Assembly (NCBI RefSeq): GCF_051014685.1
Contig: NW_027478907.1
Coordinates: forward strand, 248,001 to 312,000
From: Ptiloglossa arizonensis
Taxonomy: Eukaryota > Arthropoda > Insecta > Hymenoptera > Colletidae
DNA: 64,000 nucleotides
Reading direction: 5' to 3'
Shown here: one piece after another, positions 50,541-61,080 of the stretch
Layout: every line of letters starts with the position of its first letter
Position numbering within the stretch: the first letter of the stretch is position 1
The notes under the pieces: generated by a model
The model's input: only the letters and a program-made list of their open reading frames with translations
Database searches by the model: none
What the model was told of the DNA's origin: nothing
Program-made: the position numbers and the translations under genes

Positions 50541-53440
50541 GGGAAAAGTACGCATACCGATGTAATCGGGCGAGTTTCTACTTTCAGATGCACCAGAAAT
50601 GTTGCGGATTGGTAGATCCGTTCGCGAGATATGGCAATTTGGAAGTAAGAAACGCTTGAGAAACTCTAAATTTTCGCAGTTCTGATGCTCGAAACGAATG
50701 ACTAGAACGGCCTAGGGGAGAAGTACGCATACCGTTGTAATCGGGCGAGATTCTACTTTCAGATGCAACAGAAATTTTGCGGATTGAACAATCCGTTCGC
50801 GAGATATGGCAGTTTGGATATAAGAAACGCTTGAGAAACTCAAAATTTTCGCAGATCTGGTGCTCGAGACGAATAACTAGAACGGCCTAGGGGAAAAGTG
50901 CGCATACCGTTGTAATCGGGCGAGTTTCTACTTTCAGATGCAACAGAAATTTTGCGGATCGGTCAATCCGTTCGCGAGATATGGCAGTTTGGATGTAAGA
51001 AACGCTTGAGAAACTCAAAATTTTCGCAGTTCTGATGCTCGAAACAAATAACTGGAACGGCCTAGGGGAAAACTACGCATACCGTTGTAATCGGGCGAGT
51101 TTCTACTTTCCGATACAACAGAAATTTTGCGGATTGTACAATCCGTTTGCGAGATGTGGCAGTTTGGAGGTAAGAAACGCTTGAGAAACTCAAAATTTTC
51201 GCAGTTCTGATGCTCGAAACGAATAACTAGAACGGCCTAGGGGAAAAGTGCGCATACCGTTGTAATCGGGCGTGTTTCTACTTTCAGATGCAACAGAAAT
51301 TTTGCGGATCGGTCAATCCGTTCGCGAGATATGGCAGTTTGGATGTAAGAAACGCTTGAGAAACTCAAAATTTTCGCAATTCTGATGCTCGAAACGAATA
51401 ACTGGAACGGCCTAGGGGAAAACTACACATACTGTTGTAATCGGGCTAGTCTCTACTTTCAGAAGCAACAGAAATTTTGAGGATTGGTCAATCCGTTCGC
51501 GAGATATGGCTGTTTGGAGGTAAGAAACGCTTGAGAAACTCAAAATTTTCGCAGTTCTGATGCTCGACACGAATGACTGGAACGGCCTAGGGGAGAAGAC
51601 CGCATACCGTTGTAATGGGGCGAGTTTCTACTTTCAGATGCAACAGAAATTTTGCGGATTGATCAATCCGTTCGCTAGATATGGCAGTTTGGAGATAAGA
51701 AACGCTTGAGAAACTCAAAATTTTCGCAGTTCTGATGCTCGAAACTAGTAACTAGAACGGCCTAGGGGAAAACTACACATACCGTTGTAATCGGGCGAGT
51801 TTCTACTTTCAGATGCAACGGAAATTTGGCGGATTGGTCAATCCGTTCGCGAGATATGGCCGTTTGGATGTAAGAAACGCTTGAGAAACTCAAAATTTTC
51901 GCAGTTCTGATGCTCGAAACGAGTAACTAGAACGGCCTAGGGGAAAACTACACATACCGTTGTAATCGGGCGAGTTTCTACTTTCAGATGCAACAGAAAT
52001 TTTGCGGATTGGTCAATCCGTTCGCGAGATATGGCCGTTTGGATGTAAGAAACGCTTTAGAAACTCAAAATTTTCGCAGTTCTGATGCTCAAAACGAATA
52101 ACTAGAACGGCCCAGGGGAAAAGTGCGCATACCGTGGTAATCGGGCGAGTTTCTACTTTCAAATGCAACAGAAATTTTGCGGATTGGTCAATGCGTTCGC
52201 GAGATGTGGCAGTTTGGAGGTAAGAAACGCTTGAGAAACTCAAAATTTTCGCAGTTCTGATGCTCGAAACGAATAACTAGAACGGCCTAGGGGAGAAGTA
52301 CGCATACCGATGTAATCGGGCGAGTTTCTACTTTCAGATGCAACAGAAATGTTGCGGATTGGTCGATCCGTTCGCGAGATATGGCAGTTTGGAGGTAAGA
52401 AACGCTTGAGAAACTCAAAATTTTCGCAATTCTGATGCTCGAAACGAATAACTAGAACGGCCTAGGGGAAAAGTGCGCATACCGTTGTAATCGGGCGAGT
52501 TTCTACTTTCAGATGCAACAGAAATTATGCGGATTGGTCAATCCGTTCGCGAGATATGGCAGTTTGGAGGTAAGAAACGCTTGAGGAACTCAAAATTTTC
52601 GCAGTTCTGATGCTCGAAACGAATAACTGGAACGGCCTAGGGGAAAACTACACATACCGTTGTAATCGGGCGAGTCTCTACTTTCAGATGCAACAGAAAT
52701 TTTGCGGATTGGTCAATCCGTTCGCGAGATATGGCAGTTTGGAGATAAGAAACGCTTGAGTAACTCAAAATTTTCGCAGTTCTGATGCTCGAAACGAGTA
52801 ACTAGAACGGCCTAGGGGAAAAGTACGCATACCGTTGTAATGGGGCGAGTTTTACTTTCATATGCAACAGAAATTTTGCGGATTGATCAATCCGTTCGCG
52901 AGATATGGCAGTTTGGATGTAAGAAACGCTTGAGAAACTCAAAATTTTCGCAATTCTGATGCTCGAAACGAATTACTAGAATGGCCTAGGGGAGAAGTAC
53001 GCATACCGTTGTAATCGGGCGAGTTTCTACTTTCAGATGCAACAGAAATTTTGCGGATTGGTCAATCCGTTCGCGAGATATGGCCGTTTGGATGTAAGAA
53101 ACGCTTTAGAAACTCAAAATTTTCGCAGTTCTGATGCTCGAAACGAATAACTAGAACGGCCCAGGGGAAAAGTGCGCATACCGTTGTAATCGGGCGAGTT
53201 TCTACTTTCAAATGCAACAGAAATTTTGAGGATTGGTCAATGCGTTCGCGAGATATGGCCGTTTGGAGGTAAGAAACGCTTGAGAAACTCAAAATTTTCG
53301 CAGTTCTGATGCTGGAAACGAATAAATAGAACGGCCTAGGGGAAAACTACACATACCGTTGCAATCGGGTGAGTTTCTACTTTCAGATACAACAGAAATT
53401 TTGCGGATTGGTCAATCCGTTTGCGAGATGTGGCAGTTTG
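48671..53440 (+). repeat. 4.77-kb block, second copy
   Basis: Copy of 37297-42066 with the same one-base deletion near 52851. It overlaps the first copy of the 3.08-kb block by about 1.9 kb, so its left part exists again at about 54620-56489. The right break lies where GGACGTAAG of the first copy is replaced by GGAGGTAAGAAATGC. Confidence 0.88.
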
Positions 53441-56400
53441 GAGGTAAGAAATGCTTGAGAAACTCAAAATTTTCGCAGTTCTGATGCTCGAAACGAATGA
53501 CTAGAACGGCCTAGGGGAAAAGTGCGCATACCGTTGTAATCGGGCGAGTTTCTACTTTCAAATGCAACAGAAACTTTGCGGATTGGTAAATGCGTTCGCG
53601 AGATATGGCATTTTGGAAGTAAGAAACGCTTGAGAAACTCAAAATTTTCGCAGTTCTGATGCTCGAAACGAATAAATAGAACGGCCTAGGGGAAAACTAC
53701 ACATACCGTTGTAATCGGGAGAGTTTCTACTTTCAGACACAACAGAAATTTTGCGCATTGGTCAATCCGTTTGCGAGATGTGGCAGTTTGGAGGTAAGAA
53801 ATGCTTTCGAAACTCAAAATTTTCGCAGTTCTGATGCTCGAAACGAATGACTAGAACGGCCTAGGGGAAAAGTGCGCATACCGTTGTAATCGGGCGAGTT
53901 TCTACTTTCAGATGAAACAGAAATTTTGCGGATTGATCAATCCGTTCGCGAGATATGGCAGTTTGGAGATAAGAAACGCTTGAGAAACTCAAAATTTTCG
54001 CAGTTCTGATGCTCGAAACGAATGACTAGAATGGCCTAGGGGAGAAGTACGCATACCGTTGTAATCGGGCGAGTTTCTACTTTCAGATGCAACAGAAATT
54101 TTGCGGATTGGTCAATCCGTTCGCGAGATATGGCCGTTTGGATGTAAGAAACGCTTTAGAAACTCAAAATTTTCGCAGTTCTGATGCTCGAAACGAATGA
54201 CTAGAACGGCCCAGGGGAAAAGTGCGCATACCGTTGTAATCGGGCGAGTTTCTACTTTCAAATGCAACAGAAATTTTGAGGATTGGTCAATGCGTTCGCG
54301 AGATATGGCAGTTTGGAGGTAAGAAACGCTTGAGAAACTCAAAATTTTCGCAGTTCTGATGCTGGAAACGAATAAATAGAACGGCCTAGGGGAAAACTAC
54401 ACATACCGTTGCAATCGGGCGAGTTTCTACTTTCAGATACAACAGAAATTTTGCGGATTGGTCAATCCGTTTGCGAGATGTGGCAGTTTGGAGGTAAGAA
54501 ACGCTTGAGAAACTCAAAATTTTCGCAGTTCTGATGCTCGAAACAAATAACTGGAACGGCCTAGGGGAAAACTACGCATACCGTTGTAATCGGGCGAGTT
54601 TCTACTTTCAGATATAACAGAAATTTTGCGGATTGTACAATCCGTTTGCGAGATGTGGCAGTTTGGAGGTAAGAAACGCTTGAGAAACTCAAAATTTTCG
54701 CAGTTCTGATGCTCGAATCGAATAACTAGAACGGCCTAGGGGAAAAGTGCGCATACCGTTGTAATCGGGCGTGTTTCTACTTTCAGATGCAACAGAAATT
54801 TTGCGGATCGGTCAATCCGTTCGCGAGATATGGCAGTTTGGATGTAAGAAACGCTTGAGAAACTCAAAATTTTCGCAATTCTGATGCTCGAAACGAATAA
54901 CTGGAACGGCCTAGGGGAAAACTACACATACTGTTGTAATCGGGCTAGTCTCTACTTTCAGAAGCAACAGAAATTTTGAGGATTGGTCAATCCGTTCGCG
55001 AGATATGGCTGTTTGGAGGTAAGAAACGCTTGAGAAACTCAAAATTTTCGCAGTTCTGATGCTCGACACGAATGACTGGAACGGCCTAGGGGAGAAGACC
55101 GCATACCGTTGTAATGGGGCGAGTTTCTACTTTCAGATGCATCAGAAATTTTGCGGATCGGTCAATCCGTTCGCGAGATATGGCAGTTTGGATGTAAGAA
55201 ACGCTTGAGAAACTCAAAATTTTCGCAGTTCTGATGCTCGAAACAAATAACTGGAACGGCCTAGGGGAAAACTACACATAGCGTTGTAATCGGGCGAGTT
55301 TCTACTTTCAGACACAACAGAAATTTTGCGGATTGGTCAATCCGTTTGCGAGATGTGGCAGTTTGGAGGTAAGAAACGCTTGAGAAACTCAAAATTTTCG
55401 CAGTTCTGATGCTCAAAACGAATAACTAGAACGGCCCAGGGGAAAAGTGCGCATACCGTGGTAATCGGGCGAGTTTCTACTTTCAAATGCAACAGAAATT
55501 TTGCGGATTGGTCTATGCGTTCGCGAGATGTGGTAGTTTGGAGGTAAGAAACGCTTGAGAAACTCAAAATTTTCGCAGTTCTGATGCTCGAAACGAATAA
55601 CTAGAACGGCCTAGGGGAAAAGTACGCATACCGATGTAATCGGGCGAGTTTCTACTTTCAGATGCAACAGAAATGTTGCGGATTGGTCGATCCGTTCGCG
55701 AGATATGGCAGTTTGGAGGTAAGAAACGCTTGAGAAACTCAAAATTTTCGCAATTCTGATGCTCGAAACGAATAACTAGAACGGCCTAGGGGAAAAGTGC
55801 GCATACCGTTGTAATCGGGCGAGTTTCTACTTTCAGATGCAACAGAAATTATGCGGATTGGTCAATCCGTTCGCGAGATATGGCAGTTTGGAGGTAAGAA
55901 ACGCTTTAGAAACTCAAAATTTTCGCAGTTCTGATGCTCGAAACGAATAACTAGAACGGCCCAGGGGAAAACTACACATACCGTTGTAATCGGGCGAGTT
56001 TCTACTTTCAGATGCAACAGAAATTATGCGGATTGGTCGATCCGTTCGCGAGATATGGCAGTTTGGAAGTAAGAAACGCTTGAGAAACTCAAAATTTTCA
56101 CAGATCTGATGCTCGAAACGAATGACTAGAACGGCCTAGGGGAAAAGTGCGCATACTGTTGTAATCGGGCGTGTTTCTACTTTCAGATGCAACAGAAATT
56201 TTGCGGATCGGTCAATCCGTTCGCGAGATATGGCAGTTTGGATATAAGAAACGCTTGAGAAACTCAAAATTTTCGCAGTTCTGATGCTCGAAACAAATAA
56301 CTGGAACGGCTTAGGGAAAAACTACACATACCGTTGTAATCGGGCGAGTTTCTACTTTCAGATACAACAGAAATTTTGCGGATTGGTCAATCCGTTTGCG

Positions 56401-56489
56401 AGATGTGGCAGTTTGGAGGTAAGAAACGCTTGAGAAACTCAAAATTTTCGCAGTTCTGATGCTCGAAACGAATAACTAGAACGGCCTAG
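53408..56489 (+). repeat. 3.08-kb block, second copy
   Basis: Copy of 47459-50540. It contains the third copy of the 1.4-kb block. At 56490 the array switches to sequence matching about 51416 onward (offset 5074 bp), starting with a private CTAGGGCAAAAC. Confidence 0.88.
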
Positions 56490-58344
56490 GGCAAAACTAC
56501 ACATACTGTTGTAATCGGGCTAGTCTCTACTTTCAGAAGCAACAGAAATTTTGAGGATTGGTCAATCCGTTCGCGAGATATGGCTGTTTGGAGGTAAGAA
56601 ACGCTTGAGAAACTCAAAATTTTCGCAGTTCTGATGCTCGACACGAATGACTGGAACGGCCTAGGGGAGAAGACCGCATACCGTTGTAATGGGGCGAGTT
56701 TCTACTTTCAGATGCAACAGAAATTTTGCGGATTGATCAATCCGTTCGCTAGATATGGCAGTTTGGAGATAAGAAACGCTTGAGAAACTCAAAATTTTCG
56801 CAGTTCTGATGCTCGAAACTAGTAACTAGAACGGCCTAGGGGAAAACTACACATACCGTTGTAATCGGGCGAGTTTCTACTTTCAGATGCACGGAAATTT
56901 GGCGGATTGGTCAATCCGTTCGCGAGATATGGCCGTTTGGATGTAAGAAACGCTTGAGAAACTCAAAATTTTCGCAGTTCTGATGCTCGAAACGAGTAAC
57001 TAGAACGGCCTAGGGGAAAACTACACATACCGTTGTAATCGGGCGAGTTTCTACTTTCAGATGCAACGGAAATTTTGCGGATTGGTCAATCCGTTCGCGA
57101 GATATGGCCGTTTGGATGTAAGAAACGCTTTAGAAACTAAAAATTTTCGCAGTTCTGATGCTCGAAACGAATAACTAGAACGGCCCAGGGGAAAAGTGCG
57201 CATACCGTTGTAATCGGGCGAGTTTCTACTTTCAAATGCAACAGAAATTTTGAGGATTGGTCAATGCGTTCGCGAGATATGGCCGTTTGGAGGTAAGAAA
57301 CGCTTGAGAAACTCAAAATTTTCGCAGTTCTGATGCTGGAAACGAATAAATAGAACGGCCTAGGGGAAAACTACACATACCGTTGCAATCGGGTGAGTTT
57401 CTACTTTCAGATACAACAGAAATTTTGCGGATTGGTCAATCCGTTTGCGAGATGTGGCAGTTTGGACGTAAGAAACGCTTGAGAAACTCAAAATTTTCGC
57501 AGTTCTGATGCTCGAAACGAATAACTAGAACGGCCTAGGGGAAAACTACACATACCGTTGTAATCGGGCGAGTCTCTACTTTCAGATGCAACAGAAATTT
57601 TGCGGATTGGTCAATCCGTTCGCGAGATATGGCAGTTTGGATGTAAGAAACGCTTGAGAAACTCAAAATTTTCGCAATTCTGATGCTCGAAACGAATAAC
57701 TGGAACGGCCTAGGGGAAAACTACACATACTGTTGTAATCGGGCTAGTCTCTACTTTCAGATGCAACAGAAATTTTGCGGATTGGTCGATCCGTTCGCGA
57801 GATATGGCTGTTTGGAGGTAAGAAACGCTTGAGAAACTCAAAATTTTCGCAGTTCTGATGCTCGACACGAATGACTGGAACGGCCTAGGGGAGAAGACCG
57901 CATACCGTTGTAATGGGGCGAGTTTCTACTTTCAGATGCAACAGAAATTTTGCGGATTGATCAATCCGTTCGCTAGATATGGCAGTTTGGAGATAAGAAA
58001 CGCTTGAGAAACTCAAAATTTTCGCAGTTCTGATGCTCGAAACTAGTAACTAGAACGGCCTAGGGGAAAACTACACATACCGTTGTAATCGGGCGAGTTT
58101 CTACTTTCAGATGCACGGAAATTTGGCGGATTGGTCAATCCGTTCGCGAGATATGGCCGTTTGGATGTAAGAAACGCTTGAGAAACTCAAAATTTTCGCA
58201 GTTCTGATGCTCGAAACGAGTAACTAGAACGGCCTAGGGGAAAACTACACATACCGTTGTAATCGGGCGAGTTTCTACTTTCAGATGCAACGGAAATTTT
58301 GCGGATTGGTCAATCCGTTCGCGAGATATGGCCGTTTGGATGTA
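56490..58344 (+). repeat. 7-mer (1224-bp) duplication with a shared one-base deletion
   Basis: About 56580-57120 matches 57805-58344. Both copies contain GATGCACGGAAATTTGGCGG, one base shorter than GATGCAACGG at the equivalent sites near 40440 and 51815. The first copy derives from about 51.42-52.0 kb. Between them, about 57140-57670 matches 41740-42270, including GCTGGAAACG, CGGGTGAG and GGACGTAAG. CTAAAAATTTTC near 57138 is private. Confidence 0.8.
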
Positions 58345-60540
58345 AGAAACGCTTTAGAAACTCAAAATTTTCGCAGTTCTGATGCTCAAAACGAATAACT
58401 AGAACGGCCCAGGGGAAAAGTGCGCATACCGTGGTAATCGGGCGAGTTTCTACTTTCAAATGCAACAGAAATTTTGCGGATTGGTCAATGCGTTCGCGAG
58501 ATGTGGCAGTTTGGAGGTAAGAAACGCTTGAGAAACTCAAAATTTTCGCAGTTCTGATGCTCGAAACGAATAACTAGAACGGCCTAGGGGAGAAGTACGC
58601 ATACCGATGTAATCGGGCGAGTTTCTACTTTCAGATGCAACAGAAATGTTGCGGATTGGTCGATCCGTTCGCGAGATATGGCAGTTTGGAGGTAAGAAAC
58701 GCTTGAGAAACTCAAAATTTTCGCAATTCTGATGCTCGAAACGAATAACTAGAACGGCCTAGGGGAAAAGTGCGCATACCGTTGTAATCGGGCGAGTTTC
58801 TACTTTCAGATGCAACAGAAATTATGCGGATTGGTCAATCCGTTCGCGAGATATGGCAGTTTGGAGGTAAGAAACGCTTGAGGAACTCAAAATTTTCGCA
58901 GTTCTGATGCTCGAAACGAATAACTGGAACGGCCTAGGGGAAAACTACACATACCGTTGTAATCGGGCGAGTCTCTACTTTCAGATGCAACAGAAATTTT
59001 GCGGATTGGTCAATCCGTTCGCGAGATATGGCAGTTTGGAGATAAGAAACGCTTGAGTAACTCAAAATTTTCGCAGTTCTGATGCTCGAAACGAGTAACT
59101 AGAACGGCCTAGGGGAAAAGTACGCATACCGTTGTAATGGGGCGAGTTTTACTTTCATATGCAACAGAAATTTTGCGGATTGATCAATCCGTTCGCGAGA
59201 TATGGCAGTTTGGATGTAAGAAACGCTTGAGAAACTCAAAATTTTCGCAATTCTGATGCTCGAAACGAATTACTAGAATGGCCTAGGGGAGAAGTACGCA
59301 TACCGTTGTAATCGGGCGAGTTTCTACTTTCAGATGCAACAGAAATTTTGCGGATCGGTCAATCCGTTCGCGAGATATGGCAGTTTGGATGTAAGAAACG
59401 CTTGAGAAACTCAAAATTTTCGCAGTTCTGATGCTGGAAACGAATAAATAGAACGGCCTAGGGGAAAACTATACATACCGTTGCAATCGGGCGAGTTTCT
59501 ACTTTCAGATGCAACAGAAACTTTGCGGATTGGTCAATCCGTTCGCGAGATATGGCAGTTTTGAGGTAAGAAACGCTTGAGAAACTCAAAATTTTCGCAG
59601 TTCTGATGCTCAAAACGAATAACTAGAACGGCCCAGGGGAAAAGTGCGCATACCGTGGTAATCGGGCGAGTTTCTACTTTCAAATGCAACAGAAATTTTG
59701 CGGATTGGTCAATGCGTTCGCGAGATGTGGCAGTTTGGAGGTAAGAAACGCTTGAGAAACTCAAAATTTTCGCAGTTCTGATGCTCGAAACGAATAACTA
59801 GAACGGCCTAGGGGAGAAGTACGCATACCGATGTAATCGGGCGAGTTTCTACTTTCAGATGCAACAGAAATGTTGCGGATTGGTCGATCCGTTCGCGAGA
59901 TATGGCAGTTTGGAGGTAAGAAACGCTTGAGAAACTCAAAATTTTCGCAATTCTGATGCTCGAAACGAATAACTAGAACGGCCTAGGGGAAAAGTGCGCA
60001 TACCGTTGTAATCGGGCGAGTTTCTACTTTCAGATGCAACAGAAATTATGCGGATTGGTCAATCCGTTCGCGAGATATGGCAGTTTGGAGGTAAGAAACG
60101 CTTGAGGAACTCAAAATTTTCGCAGTTCTGATGCTCGAAACGAATAACTGGAACGGCCTAGGGGAAAACTACACATACCGTTGTAATCGGGCGAGTCTCT
60201 ACTTTCAGATGCAACAGAAATTTTGCGGATTGGTCAATCCGTTCGCGAGATATGGCAGTTTGGAGATAAGAAACGCTTGAGTAACTCAAAATTTTCGCAG
60301 TTCTGATGCTCGAAACGAGTAACTAGAACGGCCTAGGGGAAAAGTACGCATACCGTTGTAATGGGGCGAGTTTTACTTTCATATGCAACAGAAATTTTGC
60401 GGATTGATCAATCCGTTCGCGAGATATGGCAGTTTGGATGTAAGAAACGCTTGAGAAACTCAAAATTTTCGCAATTCTGATGCTCGAAACGAATTACTAG
60501 AATGGCCTAGGGGAGAAGTACGCATACCGTTGTAATCGGG
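58345..60540 (+). repeat. 7-monomer (1224-bp) tandem duplication
   Basis: About 58350-59330 recurs at about 59575-60555. Shared markers in order are CTCAAAACG/CCCAGG, CCGTGGTAATCGG, CAAATGC with CAATGCG, GTCGATCC, TTCGCAATTC, AATTATGCGG, TTGAGGAACTC, GAGTCTCTAC, GAGTAACTC, the one-base deletion in GAGTTTTACTTTCATATG (about 59148 and 60371) and GAATTACTAGAATGG. The first unit also matches about 52.05-53.03 kb, so this module exists in at least four copies counting 40.7-41.65 kb. Confidence 0.85.
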
Positions 60541-61080
60541 CGAGTTTCTACTTTCAGATGCAACAGAAACTTTGCGGATTGGTCAATCCGTTCGCGAGAT
60601 ATGGCAGTTTTGAGGTAAGAAACGCTTGAAAAACTCCAAATTTTCGCAGTTCTGATGCTCGAAACGAATAACCAAAACGGCCTAGGGGAAAACTACTCAT
60701 ACCGTTGTAATGGGGCTAGTTTCTACTTTCAGATGCAACAGAAACTTTGCGGATTGGTCAATCCGTTCGCGAGATATGGCAGTTTTGAGGTAAGAAACGC
60801 TTGAGAAACTCCAAATTTTCGCAGTTCTGATGCTCGAAACGAATAACTAGAACGGCCTAGGGGAAAACTACTCATACCGTTGTAATGGGGCTAGTTTCTA
60901 CTTTCAGATGCAACAGAAACTTTGCGGATTGGTCAATCCGTTCGCGAGATATGGCAGTTTTGATGTAAGAAACGCTTGAAAAACTCCAAATTTTCACAGT
61001 TCTGATGCTCGAAACGAATAACCAAAACGGCCTAGGGGAAAACTACTCATACCATTGTAATGGGGCTAGTTTCTACTTTC
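60541..61080 (+). repeat. Run of three copies of a private monomer subtype
   Basis: Three successive monomers share a haplotype I did not find complete elsewhere: GAAACTTTGCGG, GGCAGTTTTGAGG or GTTTTGATG, ACTCCAAATTTTC, ACTACTCATACC and AATGGGGCTAG. Monomers 1 and 3 also share AACCAAAACGG and TTGAAAAACTCC, while the middle one has AACTAGAACGG and TTGAGAAACTCC. This alternation hints that one member was partly converted or that a dimer was copied. GTTTTGAGG also occurs near 59550. Confidence 0.85.
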
